DNA of 64,000 nt from Gnetum montanum (Eukaryota; Streptophyta; Gnetopsida; Gnetales; Gnetaceae), in NCBI GenBank assembly GCA_015680685.1, contig MNCI01025384.1, forward strand, positions 54,837-118,836, read 5' to 3'. Shown here in pieces: positions 1 to 11,595 of the stretch. Position 1 is the first letter of the stretch; every line of letters starts with the position of its first letter. The notes under the pieces are model-generated. The model saw nothing but the letters and a program-made list of their open reading frames with translations. It had not been told where the DNA came from and searched no databases. The position numbers and the translations under genes were made by a program.

Positions 1-236
1 AATTATATGCTGAATATGTTGCCAAAAATTTTGATGTGAGGGATTACCATCCCATAGCTTTACAACATATGAGGGACTCAAGGCAAGAGAGCCAACATAC
101 ATGGTTGAAGGGCAAAGAGGTCCCGCACGTCTTAAGCGGAATAGGAGATGGTGAACCACTTACAATGGGTTCTCTATCGAAAGATGTTCCCCCTCCTAAC
201 AGAAGTGAGGAGGTGGGGTATTAGAACTTATGATCA

Positions 237-1650
237 ATGATATATAACCCTGGTTCTAATCCTCGTGAATACCAACTGTTCACTGAGGGAACAACAAATG
301 ACAAGGATAGGCACTTAGATTGTCATCAAGATTGGGGCCGAAGCCATAGAAGAGAAGGTAAGAAACATTGCCACAGCGATGGTTCTCCTTCTTCTTCTCC
401 TTCTTCACATCACTTACCCTCTCCTTCCACCTCTGGGCGCAATCATGAAAAGCATAACAGAGAGGATAAAAGTAAGAAAAATGAGAGACCTCGACGAGAG
501 AGTCAAGAGCGAGGACAAGGGCATGAACGAAGGGAAAGTAGGGAACAACAAAGACATCATAGACATCATGAAAGAGATGATCATGATGAGCCCCTACCTA
601 CAACCTGAAGTATGCTTGATATAACAGAAGTAGTAAGAATTCCAACAAGGCATTTAAAAGATAGTCGGATCAAATGCTTAGACATGAAAAATATCCCACG
701 CTTTGAGGGGGGATACAACGCTGATTCACAGCATCATTTACAAGCATTCCACAATGTTTGCGCCTTGCAAAAAATTGAGAATGAGTGGAAAAAACTTAAG
801 TTGTTTCTGAGGACACTCATTAAAGAAGTAGAGAGTTGGTACCAGTTCTTAGAACTGGAAACTATCAGGAGGGGGAGTACGATGTTAGAACTTTTCAACG
901 ATAAGTATCAGACGTACTCCAGAGTGTCTAACTTGCGTACGCAGATCCAAGGATGGAAGCAAGGTATTCATGAACCCTTGGATGCTGCCATGGCCTGATA
1001 CTACACATTGTTACATTATTGCTTGGGCCATGGTTACGCACAGCGAGATCAACTCCGCCACATCATAGATGGGCTAAGGTATGAGACTAGGAGAACCCTT
1101 GGGACTTATGCCCAAGGGCTATTATCAGAACTTATATCCCATGAGATACATTGCTTGTTGGAACAAGTAGCAAAAGAAGAAGGGGAGCTATGAAAAAGAA
1201 AAAGTGCGGAAGAATACAACCGTGATCCCTCTCTTCGAAAGAAGGGAGTGAAATTTTGCGATGAAGAGGATGAGTCACCAATTGAAGAGTTGGTGAATAG
1301 GAAAACCTTGCTTCTTTAGAAGTTAATAATAGAAGTAGCGGCTAAGGTAGAAGAAGTATGGAGCTCCTTAGATAGTAAAATTGAAACTGTCCTTAATATT
1401 GTAGAAGAGTCTAAGGAGGAACGAAGTAGTGACAAGAGCAAGAAAAAGTGGAGAGATTTAGGCCCTACACATGACAAGGGTAAGGGGAAAATTACTATCT
1501 CCGATGATGTTGTGGAATTATACACAGACGATGATGGTGGATGTGAGATCTGCCACTATGACCATCCTAAGGGATGTTGTTCAATCATCTCACATCTACA
1601 AGAGTCTGGGGTGTATGCACTCAATCTGAGACTCAACAAACGGTAGACAC
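237..1650 (+). pseudogene. Degenerate gag of element A
   Basis: Capsid/nucleocapsid polyprotein remnant. In order: a Ser/His/Arg/Glu-rich linker (237-608), then a retrotransposon-gag core (612-1193) with the recognisable strings FEGGYNADSQHHLQAFHN, LELFNDKYQTYSRVSNLRTQ and HIIDGLRYETRRTLGTYAQG. These match the gag cores of B, C, D and F in this window. A stop near 997 and further frame breaks interrupt it. Downstream at 1542-1577 is a zinc-finger-like CEICHYDHPKGC. No intact product is expected. Sequence further left (36-224) is open but I recognise no domain in it. Confidence 0.8.
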
Positions 1651-2224
1651 CCCATAGGTTACCTTATCCTCAAGGTAACCCAAGACAGTTCCACCAACCC
1701 TTAACATATTATCCAAGTGGAACTCCACCACAACCCATCAGACAACATCAATAGTGGCAATACCCATAGTCATGGGGGATGCCACCACCTAAATATCAAT
1801 ACCCTTACTAGTAGCTTGACCCTTATGGATATTACGTGCAGTAGCCAATTTCATTTACCCTTGGCTAATATAAGATTGTATTATGTGTGTAGATGGCAAT
1901 CATACAACAATGGATTGGATTTGGAGCAAACACTTGGAATGGAGCAGTGCTGGAAGCAACAATGCAAGGAGCAAGATCGATAGTGTGCTTCCGGATGGAC
2001 AACAAAAGGCGCAATCTTGGTGTTAGCAGCAACAACAATTCTTTCTCTCTCTCTTTCTTAGCTGCCAAATGAGGCCTGATGTCAATGTAATAAGGTGTTC
2101 ACTCTTGTTGTCATGAACACCAGTTTTGTCAAGTCTTGTAATGATGATCCGTTCACATGTCATCCCATTAGTTCCATTTAGTCAATAATCCCATACCTTC
2201 CCAATATTTTGTAAGGAACTCGAG
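1651..2224 (+). other. Gag tail and 3' untranslated region of element A
   Basis: The first part still resembles the Pro/Gln/Tyr-rich gag tail of element B, including a catgggggatgcc box near 1768-1780. After about 1990 I see no coding signal. The pol, spacer and ORF3 blocks found in related elements are absent here. Confidence 0.55.
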
Positions 2225-2252
2225 GATGAGTTTTCATTCAGTCATGGGGGTA
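2225..2252 (+). other. Polypurine tract region of element A
   Basis: A conserved block ending in cagtcatgggggta directly before the LTR start TGATGAG. The same block precedes the 3' LTRs of B (39116-39142) and C (33262-33288), and a decayed copy precedes that of F. Its position fits the plus-strand priming site. Confidence 0.7.
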
Positions 2253-2987
2253 TGATGAGACGCGATATAGCGATGCGCCATCATATCTATAAATAAGAGG
2301 CGACTCTCCCTTGTTTCATCATCCTAGGCTAGATAGTAGGGAAACTCTGGAAGATTGATCACTCCAGAGATAGAATATTTTCCATGTGCCCGTAGTAGGA
2401 GTCTTAAAGTGAATAGATCTTTATTCGAGCAACATTATACCTGAACACAAGTTGTGTACGACAATAAAGATGAACTTCTTGGATAAACCTTGCAGTGCAT
2501 GGAATAGGCTAATTAGGATTTTATTTACTATTTTTTATTATCTATTATTTACTGCTTTCTCTCTCAACCCTTTCCTCCTAGTTAAGTGCCTCAGTATGAC
2601 CACTTCGAACATGTGCGTTACGCGTGGTTCAATGATTAGCGTTTGGTAGCCATGGTTGTATCGATTCAGGGTGTATACGGTAAGTGGGAACAGATGCTGA
2701 TGCTAGGTAATTTAGACTTAGTTCATTAGTTAGAGTTAGCAATTAGTTTCTCAACCCTTCAACTCAATAGCATAGGAGATAAAAGATAAAAACTATAAAA
2801 ATCATATACCTTGGACTTACTTAACCATACACCGTGACAACTACAAGTAAGTTTGGAAAGACAACGAATGGTTAACCTTAAGTGTTCCATGAGGAGTGTA
2901 GGCACTTAGTTTGCGAAGTTTGACCGGATCGCACGTGTTACGCTTGTATTCGTATGGTTGAGTGTAGGGGTACCTCGCCACTCATCA
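2253..2987 (+). repeat. 3' LTR of element A
   Basis: 735 bp bounded by the 7-bp inverted repeat TGATGAG...CTCATCA. TATA box TATAAATA at 2288-2295, with a single GATATA box 24 bp upstream at 2264, a remnant of the longer array seen in LTRs C and E. An AATAAA signal lies near 2464. The end (ggggtacctcgccactcatca) is nearly identical to that of the other gypsy LTRs here. Confidence 0.88.
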
Positions 2988-3700
2988 CTAACTCATAGGG
3001 AGAGTAGCTAATAGGAAGTTTCCATGTTGAGTGATAGGCCTAGAGGGCATTGTTGAGTTTGGTGCTCTAATCTCTTCTATATTTGCTTATAGTTCTTGTT
3101 AAGATCTTTGTGATCTCCTAGTTAGTTACCTCTACTTAATTATTGGCTTCAGGCTGGTTGGTTGTTGTTAATTTATGTTCAACCCCCAAGCGTTATATCA
3201 ACTTTGTAAAAGTGGCACCTGTGAAATAAGTTCCATAGTTAGAAATTAGTGTATGTGGCATCCTAAACCTATTTACAACATTTTTTTGTATAAGCCTAGT
3301 AGCAGTGGATGATGTACAATCAGTAATGGTTTTTGCTTTTGCCCATTTTGTGTAGTAGTCAATTCTTACAATGATATACACCTTTCCATTGGACATGGGT
3401 GTGATGAGACCCATGAAGTCAATGCCCCATATGTCAAAAGGCTCTAGTGGTTGATCCACTATTGAGGACCTTCCATTCGAGTAGTCATCCCACCATCTCG
3501 TTGATAATGTTCACAAGATCAAAGAAACTGGTGGAAATTCTTGAAGACTGTAGGCCAATAGTATCCTACCATCAGGATTTTTATGATGATGCATCTCCCT
3601 GCATAGTGGCCTCCACAAGGCCCTTCGTGATCATCCTGGAGAACGTGCAGTTGATATTCATTAGGGACACACCAATGAATTAGACCATTGGCACATACCT
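2988..3700 (-). pseudogene. Element D integrase, cut by element A
   Basis: The zinc-binding H2C2 region is at about 3519-3690 (DDHEGPCGGHYAGR...GYYWPTVFKN). The catalytic core is at 3193-3459, with the first Asp in WGIDFMG and a damaged second motif, SNYGTYFTG, where the family has DNGT. The minus strand of 2988-3190 continues with the region after the third catalytic residue and ends near YSPYEL, aligned with 25706-25905 of element B. It then stops at the end of the LTR of A. Frameshifts and stops throughout. Confidence 0.82.
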
Positions 3701-5240
3701 TATAAATGTGTCTGTTGATTTCCATGAAGTATTTGGCCCAATGAAGAAATTTTTGCTTCTTTCTAAAGTCAAGATCTTGTGGCATCTCCTGAGTGAGAAG
3801 ATAGGTGAGGATGCCATTATACCATGTTATTTTTATGGGCGTTTGGTCATTTAGTACTCTTGTAAAGAGGAGTTTGTTTGGAAATTGATCATAGAGTAGG
3901 CTCTCCTTCTCTTTATTATCCCATCTTAAGCAAGAGAGGTGGTCAATGATCACATTTTCAATCCCTTTTCGATGTATCATTATGAGATCGAATTCCTAAA
4001 AAATCAGAAGCCATCATATGATACGAGGGCTCATCACTAGCTTGTTCATGAGAAAGCAAATTGCACTATGGTTTGTGTGCACAAATACTTTGTAGCCAAG
4101 CACATAGTGCCTAAACTTTTCAAGAGCATACACTACTCCCATTAATTATTTCTCTAAAGTGGTGTAATTTAATTGTGCTCCCACAATGCTTTGGCTTGCA
4201 TAGTGGATGTAATAGACATTTCTTATCATCCAACTACATGAGCATTACTCCCAAGGTGTAGTTAGATGCATTCATCATGATGTGGAATGGTATGGACTAG
4301 TTTGGTGCCCGTAGAATTGGTGTTTCTATGAGTTTCTCCTTTAACTATTGGAATTCATGTTCATATTCCTTGGTCTAGATGAAAGGTGCATCTTTCCTTG
4401 TAAGCTCTACCAACAGTTTTGTGATCTTAGCGAAATTCTCTATGAATCATCAGTAGTAGCTAGTGTGTTCAAGGAATGATCTAACATCTTTGACTATCTC
4501 TAGTCAACATGTAATTCCTTGTATGACCCTTATCTTTTTTGGGTCTACCTCAATCCCTTCTTATAAAATTTGGTGCCTCAACACAATGCCTTCTTGGAAC
4601 ATAAGGTGACTTTTTTGCCAGCTGAACCACAAATTTGTTTTGACACATCTCTTCAGTACTTGCTGAAGGTAGTCCAAGGCTTGCTCAAGTGTAGCTCCAT
4701 AGGTGGAGAAGTCATCCATGAAGACTTCCACACCACTATTGATCTATTGCTAAAAGATGCTAAGGGCCAATTATTGAAACATTGTAAGGGCATTGCATAG
4801 ATTGAATGGCATCTTAGAATACGCAAAAGTCCCATAAGGACTCCTAAATGTTGTCTTGGCTTGATCTTCTGGTGCAATTTGGATATGATTATAGGCACTA
4901 TAACAATCTAAAAAGCTATAATAGCAATGTTTGAATATGGTGTCCAATACTTGGTTCACAAATGGCAATGGAAAATGATCTTTAAATGTTGCCATGTTCA
5001 ATAACTTGAAGTTGATGCAAACCTGCCACTTGCCACCTTTCTATGGCATAATTATGAGTGGGCTAATCCACTCATTATCTATGATGGGTAAGATGAACCC
5101 TGCCTTGAGGAGTTGCTTTATTTCCTCATTGACTATCGACTTCAATTTGGGGTTTATCCATCTCTATGGTTACCTTCTTGGCTTCATTACTGGGTCAGTG
5201 TAAATGTAATGTTAGCATATCCTTGGATTGATTCCTGTCA
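3701..5240 (-). pseudogene. Element D reverse transcriptase and RNase H
   Basis: RT is clearest at 4771-5001 (TFKDHFPLPFVNQVLD, YYSFLDCYSAYNHIQIAPED, SPYGTFAYSKMPF), parallel to 23900-24110 of B. The RT palm with the FMDD motif falls near 4700-4740 in a decayed frame. RNase H and the connection domain occupy about 3980-4450, with the end IENVIIDHLSCLRWD matching KNVVADHLSQLQWD in B. Multiple stops; no function expected. Confidence 0.78.
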
Positions 5241-6180
5241 GCTCGAGATATGGCTAAGTAAATGTTGTTGGCCATTTTTAACCACCTTTAATAGCTTTTC
5301 TTTCTGTTCAGGAAAAATTTTGGCATTAATTATGATAGATTTACCATTGTCTAAAAATGCATATTCCATGCCGGTCGGTAGGGTTTTTAGTTCTAGGGGA
5401 TCTTGCTTGAAGTTATTAAGGATTTCCAACTCTCCCAAATAGGTATCATCATCTTCATCATTAGAGAGTTGGTGATGAACTTGCTCAAGTTCATTCATGC
5501 TTTCAACATAAGCACATGTTAGGCTCTTAGTTGGTTCCATGCATAATGTGTTGCTACTTGAGTTAGCTATCAGCCACTGGATGCCTTCTTGTTTTGTGGC
5601 TGCTGCATACAGACATCTTTGAATATATGTTTCTTGTGGACACTGATTGCATGCTTTGATGTATGTACTTTTGATGGATCAAATATTTTGCATGTAATTG
5701 CACTTGTTATTGCTATACATGATGCATGGAATATACTTCTTTTCTAACTTTCCAAATTAACTTTCCTTAGAGATTTCCAAGGATAGGTTCTTTATGCCCA
5801 TACGTGCATCTACTATGCTTAACCATCCTCTTCCCATAATGATGGGAAAGTCACCTCTGCAATTTTTGACCTTAATCACTAGAAAATTGGTAGGATAGGA
5901 CCATCCACTAACTATGGTCACAATTTTCTCTACCAATCCCAAAGAAATAGTGATTGACTGGTCTACCAATTCTAAACATATATTACTCTTCTTAAGAGAT
6001 GGCAGGTTCTAGGCCTTGTACATGTCATGAGAGATGAGGTTGACACCGGAACTAGAATCAAGAAGAGCCTTGCATGGCTAATGTCCAATGATTTGTAAGT
6101 AAATGAGAGGACTTCCTGGGTTAGATCTTTTCATGGGAAGATTACCAGCCTTGATCCAATCAAAAATAGCATGAGTTAAC
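5238..6180 (-). pseudogene. Element D protease and protease-RT linker
   Basis: An aspartic-protease flap and C-terminal region is visible at 5757-5969 (SITISLGLVEKIVTIVSGW, GDFPIIMGRGWLSIVDA), matching 22920-23110 of B. The linker at 5238-5540 includes an Asp-rich stretch and an ELKTLP string that precede RT in the same order as in B. The catalytic DSG lies near 6050 in a broken frame. Confidence 0.7.
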
Positions 6181-6880
6181 ATTACAATGTGGATTGGAGG
6201 CAGTGTTTGCTATGAAGGATACTTCAAGGTATTTGATGCAAAGGATGAGGGTAGTAGAGATGTAGGGCAATCAACTACATTAGGATGTGAGGGTTTAGGA
6301 GGAGTATTGGATCAAGAAAAGGGTCATTTCCTGGATCAGTTGTCTGAACCACTCAGTGGAAAAACTGGTTGTGAATGTACAACCCTTGTAGCATTTTGTT
6401 GTTGTGGCTGTGGAGGAATCTCACCCTTCATGGATAGAGCAAGAGTAACTAGGTTGGGGGTGGAGGTGCATGTGTAGATGAATGCAGAAAATGGTGTGGA
6501 TATTGGTTTTCTCCTTGAGTAGATGGTGAATGTGTTTGGTGGTACTTCGGAGGGTAATAGTGATGCTGAAATGAGGTATGACTTGTAGAACTTCTTAGAG
6601 AGATGGGCTGCTAAACATAGTACTTGTATGGATTTGGTTTCCTATAAAGGTACTGCTACCTTGGCTGTGGCATTCCTCACAATTTTGGTTGGTGCCATAG
6701 TTGGTATTGCTCATATGGTTGTGGTGGAGCTCCACTTAGGTAGTAAGCCTGCTATTGCTGGTGGAACTGTTGTGAATTGCCTTGAGGATAAGGTAATCAT
6801 CTGGGTGCTTGCCTACGTGCTAGTTGAGGATTCAATGCGTACACCTTAGACTCTTGTAAGTGTGACACCATAGGGAAACA
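6181..6880 (-). other. Gag-tail coding remnant of element D
   Basis: On the minus strand this is low-complexity Pro/Gln/Tyr/Gly-rich sequence equivalent to the gag tail of B (about 22090-22650). The plus-strand open frames here are complements of that sequence, not genes. Confidence 0.5.
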
Positions 6881-6883
6881 TCC

Positions 6884-8638
6884 CTATGGATGTTCGTATT
6901 GACAAATGTCACAACCAGTTTCATCATTAGAGTTAGTCTCCACAACTTCCTCTATGGTAGCAGCTTTGCCCTTACCTATTTGGTAGGCATGTTCAACTTC
7001 TTTTTGCCTCCTATAGTTACAATCACTATTTTTCTCTTTAGATTTTTTAGCAATCTTCATAGCAATTTGGAAATTTTCATCTAAAGAGTTCCATAATTTA
7101 TCAACCTTTGCCAAAATATTAGAAACAAAGTTTTGGATAGGCAAGGTTTTCTTGTTCATCACTTCATCAAGTGATGACTCCTCCTCATCACAAAATCAGA
7201 CCTCCCATTTCTTGATGAAAGGATCCCTATTATACTCTTCTACACTTCCCTTTTTCACAACTTAACTTCTTCTTTTACTACCTGCTTTATTAGCCTTTGG
7301 ATATGATGAGCTCTTAGTTCAGATAGTCTCCCTTAGGCATATACCCCAAGAGTTTTTCTAGTTTTTGCTTTGAGTCCATCTATGATGTGGTGAAGTTGTT
7401 CCCTCTAAGAATAACCATGGCTTGGGCATTAGTGTAAGAGTGAATAATATCTACCCATGGTGGCATCCAAGGGTTAAGGTGTTCCCTATTTTTAGCCTTG
7501 GATTTGCCATATCAGATTAGACACTCTGAAGTACATTTGGTATTTATCATTAAATATCTCTAACATGGTACTCCATTTGCAGATAGATTCTAGCTCCAAG
7601 GATTGGTACTAGCTTTTAGCTTCCTTGATGAGTGTCCTAGGGAAGAGATTGAGTTTTTGCTAATTATTTTCAATGTTCTGTAAGGCATAGGCATTGTGGA
7701 AAGCTTGTAGATGATTCTGTAGATCAGAATTTTATCCCCCTTCAAATTGTGGACTATTATTCATGTTTAAGCACTTGATTCAGCTATCTTCATATGCCTA
7801 ATTGGGATCTTTACTACCTTTGCAATTTTGAGCATGCTTCAAGTCACCAATAGAGGTTCATAATCATGATTGTGTTGATGACGTTGATAATGGTTTTTTT
7901 CATCTCTATGTTCTTGATGGTCATTGTTGTCTTGTTAATCACCTTCATCACAACTATTTTGATGGTGGCTTTTATTAGAACTAGAAGATGAAGAGGAATT
8001 TTAGGAATCAGATGAAGAGGATGGAGAAGAAGATGGACCACCATCACCACCGCGATGTCTGCCAATATTTTTTGCTCATTACGATCCCCATCCTTAGATC
8101 CCTTGATATTGTGATGTTTGCTCAAATACCTACCTTGATTATCATTTTTTCCTAAACTTGGTTTATGAATAGTGGATCACAGGTTCAGGGCCACACTCGC
8201 ATTACCAATAACAGGGGGTGGAGAATCTTCATGTTGAGAACCTTTAAAGTGAGGATCCTCATTGTCATCTTGATCTAGTAGGAACAAGGGATTAGTGAAA
8301 TGTTTTCCCTTCATAGCCTCATGGTGCTTCTTTTGATGTCAATCTTGCTTGCATTGTGTTTTAGTGGGATAGTAGTCTTGAGTGTCATAACCATCCATAA
8401 CCTATTCCTTGTGAAGATTTGGAATGCCAAACTTCTTAAGAGTTTGAAACAACATCCCGAGTACAAATCGATTGGGGGGCAAGATGATGTTTCCCTCCAT
8501 ATCACACCATCGTAGCTATTCATCTTAATATAGGATGAAGGTAAAGTATAGTACATACTCATCTGGATGAGTATATACCACTTTGCACTCTTGTGAAATT
8601 GGTGGTTTGATATCTTCATGCTTATGAGAAGAAGACAT
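6884..8638 (-). pseudogene. Degenerate gag of element D
   Basis: The start codon at 8638 opens with MSSS, as at 20204 in B, about 130 nt after the primer site. An N-terminal extension with THPDEYVLYFTFIL and MEGNIILPP (about 8600-8460) is shared with B and F. Then follow a basic low-complexity linker (7844-8125), a decayed gag core (about 7200-7800), and a C-terminal segment (6884-7162) ending in the zinc-finger-like CDICQYEHP. The core is heavily interrupted. Confidence 0.72.
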
Positions 8639-8766
8639 TTTGCAAAATAAATAAAATTATTGGTGTGCTTAGTAGTTATATGTTGTTTGAGAGTGATGTT
8701 GACCTTGAGTTTGTCCAATGATATTAATAGTATTCACTAATCCTAGATAGCACACATTCAACAAAG

Positions 8767-8784
8767 TCCCCAACAATGGCACCA
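8767..8784 (-). other. Primer-binding site of element D
   Basis: The minus strand reads TGGTGCCATTGTTGGGGA one nucleotide after the LTR end. It differs at a few positions from TGGCGCCGTTGCCGGGGA, the complement of the tRNA-Asp 3' end used by Athila-type elements. Confidence 0.72.
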
Positions 8785-8785
8785 A

Positions 8786-9677
8786 TGATGAGTGGTGAGG
8801 TACCCCTATGCCCAATGATACGAATCACAAAGCATTCATGCACGATCTAGTTGAATTTTGTGGACTTTATAATTTTTAGTGCACTAGTCCTCTAGGGAGT
8901 GAACCTTGCCTTAAGGTCATTCATTGTCTTCCCAATTACACTTGAGATGTACAATAGTATGGTTAAGTGTAATTGAGGCATCTAATTTTTATCATTTTTT
9001 ATTTTATGGTTTTGGTGTTTAAAGAGAGATAAAGTAATTAGATTAACTAATTTAACTTAACTAATTAACTAGTATCTAAGTAATCCTAACATAAGCAGCT
9101 GGTCCCACTTTCCACACATTTCTTAAACCCACATATCCACTACTAGGTTACCAAGTGCTACAATACTATGTGTACCAAGCAACACTACTTTGATTACTAA
9201 GAAAGTATGCATTACGCTTGAAGCGGTTGTACTTATATGCTTAACCTATCTAGCTTATTTTGCTTAATTACTTCATTAGCTTAATTATGGGAAAACATTG
9301 GATAAATAATTAAAAAAATTAAATGCATAAATAAAATATGTAAGCTATCTAGAATGCTACAAGGTTTATCAAGAAGTTCATCTTTATTTCTGCACACACT
9401 ATTATGCTCAGGTACAACAATGCTCGAATAAATATCCATACATTCAATGACTCCTACTGTGGGCACTTAAGAAAAATATTCTATCTTTCAAATAGACAAA
9501 CTGCAAGAGCTCCGCTACTACTTTGAAAATTGATTATGCCATAAATGTGGCTAGTGAGCACGTATTTATTTCATTGATGCAATGGATTGTGTCGATAGGG
9601 CCTAGTTGACAGGGCCCAGTTGATGTAACAAACTACGTTGACAAGGCTTAGTCATTGCAACAAATTGAAACTCATCA
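8786..9677 (-). repeat. 5' LTR of element D
   Basis: 892 bp bounded on the minus strand by TGATGAG (9677-9671) and CTCATCA (8792-8786). GTTGAC-like boxes lie 14 bp apart at 9591, 9605 and 9619 (plus-strand starts), the phased U3 design also seen in B, C, E and F. The primer site follows immediately. The other LTR is not in the window. Confidence 0.82.
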
Positions 9678-11315
9678 AAAATTAAAAAAAATTCAAATGC
9701 ATGTAAAATTTCATCCTTAAATTTTATTTTGCATCATGTTATTTTTACTAAAAACTGGTAGTTTTGAATCTATCCACTAACTGGAAAGCATCTATTTATT
9801 AAATATGAAGTAAATAGTTAGGATTCAAAGTTACTAGTAAGACTAGTAATAAATTAGCTAGTAAGACCAAGAATAAGGATTTAAGGTCGAGGTCATATCC
9901 ATAAAACAAACATTATCTTTGTCATCATAATCATTCTAGCCTTATCTTAACTACATAAATTTTAGTATATGAGTTTTTCCTTGTAGTTCATTTCTATTAA
10001 GATCCAAAAAAGCACTAATACCAAAATTTAGGATGCCTTTATTTATGCTAAAAAACTATGCATCTTTTGGTCTACCTCTTTGTTAGTTCCTTTAAAAGTT
10101 AATAAAATGGCCTCTTCTAATAGGAGTTTTTTGTTTTTGTTTTTTAAGCACTTTTATACTCAATATCCATTATTCATAAATTCAATTTTGGAAAACCAAA
10201 TATTTTGTAGAGATCAAATATGAATATAAATATTAACATTATTCATGAAGGCTTAATGCATCTAGAAGATTTAAAAATGTAATAAAACACATTTTTCAAA
10301 ATATGGTGTATGGGTGAAGGACACAATTGCTCAAAACATTTTGATCAATTTGATGAGAAGTGAAACATGATAAGGTTACTTGTTAAAGTCATGATGTTAA
10401 CATGACATCAAGAAACACCATATATATGTAACAATATAATATTACCACCTCAAAGTCATCTCATTATCACTTCATTGCCTACATCATGGATAAAGTTGGT
10501 TAATATGTCTAGTTTATTATATCATATTGAAAGGACCATCATTTGAAGTGATGGCAAGGTACTTATTTCTAAAGTCAAAAGATGCACGTTTGAACTTGGG
10601 AATAACCAATTAAAGAGGTTAGGCTTTTGCTCATCCACCAACCCTCCTAGGACCTACTTGGTGAGATGAGCATTAAGTCTCTAGGTAATAATCCTTTATC
10701 ACATCATGTTGAAATTTGTAATCAAGTGGATGACATATTCTTCTATATATTATGTATCCAAATCCATTTATGAATAATTCTTCTACTATATCATGTTGGC
10801 TATATGTCTTGAATGTATCTATAATCAAATTATTTTACTTTTCAATCCTTAAAAAAATCATTTAGAAATAATCTACTTCATGCCAACATGTTGCCACTTA
10901 AGTTGTTTATTTAGAAACTTATTAGAAGATGTGCTAGCTTCTAGCTATGTTCATTTATATTTATCTCAATATTGTGAGGTGTTGGAATTTGAAACTATTT
11001 GATTATATGTATGATACTTTCATACAACTTAAAAAAAATATAATTGTGTTAAGATAATATACCATTTAAAATCAAATGTGTAACATACAAATAAAAAAAT
11101 CATAAATTGCATACTCTAACCAAGTAAACAATGTCTTTGTGATGAGCAAAGAATATAACTAATGTCCAACTATATAATCTATGGGTGTCACGGTAGACCA
11201 TGTCATAATCTATAGATAGACTAGTAGTTGTGTTTAGCTTAGTTAGGTAATCATAGGCTACTATCTTTCCAACTATACTCATAGTGGCCTTTATATAATT
11301 AAGTATAGTTTAGTG
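9678..11315. other. Gene-free, AT-rich spacer
   Basis: No convincing coding sequence on either strand. The last part (about 11180-11310) resembles 59585-59727, suggesting an older dispersed repeat into which F inserted. I see nothing else identifiable. Confidence 0.6.
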
Positions 11316-11595
11316 TGATGAATCTTGATTCGATAGACTATGTTAACACATTAATGTTGATACAATAGTGTTGACACATGCTCTACTTCATCAATGCAAT
11401 AATGTTGCCATAAGTATAATAAATGCCTATATAAATGTGTGCACCCATTACATTTATGACACTATTTGATCAATAGCTTAGTCAAACTTTTACATTTTCT
11501 TCCTATGAAAGTTAGAATTTGTTAGCAGGGACCCACAACATCAACTAAGTGGATTGTACAAAATCCTCTTTGAGTGATTATGTACTAGAACATAT
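11316..11595 (+). repeat. 5' LTR of element F, left part
   Basis: Starts TGATGAATC. Contains phased boxes at 11343, 11357, 11371, 11391 and 11405 followed by TATATAAAT at 11428. Broken at 11595 by copia element G; the right part resumes at 17366. Confidence 0.82.
11343..11436 (+). promoter_or_regulatory. Phased U3 box array and TATA of element F
   Basis: TTAAC/TTGAT/TTGAC/TCAATG/TTGCC boxes at 11343, 11357, 11371, 11391 and 11405 (steps 14, 14, 20, 14), then TATATAAAT at 11428, 23 bp after the last box. The 3' LTR keeps only the last two boxes (55137, 55151) and its TATA (55174), with the same 14 and 23 bp steps. Confidence 0.6.

Larger units (their letters stand above)
1..2987 (+). mobile_element. 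Element A: 3' part of a gag-only Ty3/gypsy LTR retrotransposon
   Basis: The right-hand part of an LTR element whose 5' LTR lies outside the window. It holds a degenerate gag (about 237-1650), a proline/glutamine-rich tail, then a polypurine tract and a 3' LTR (2253-2987). No protease, RT, RNase H or integrase lies between gag and the LTR, so it is non-autonomous. Its right end abuts position 2988, where the minus-strand integrase of element D starts mid-frame, so A inserted into D. Only one flank is visible (CTAAC at 2988-2992), so the target-site duplication cannot be confirmed. The LTR matches solo LTR E best, with TATA, AATAAA and end sequences in the same order. Confidence 0.82.
2988..9677 (-). 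mobile_element. Element D: truncated Athila/Tat-like Ty3/gypsy retrotransposon
   Basis: Read on the minus strand: 5' LTR (9677-8786), tRNA-Asp-type primer site (8784-8767), gag (8638 to about 6880), protease (about 6100-5750), RT/RNase H (about 5300-3700), integrase (about 3690-2988). The integrase stops at 2988 exactly where the LTR of A ends, while its match to the integrase of B would continue. The rest of D is therefore expected to the left of A, outside the window. Many stops and frameshifts; not autonomous. Confidence 0.85.
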
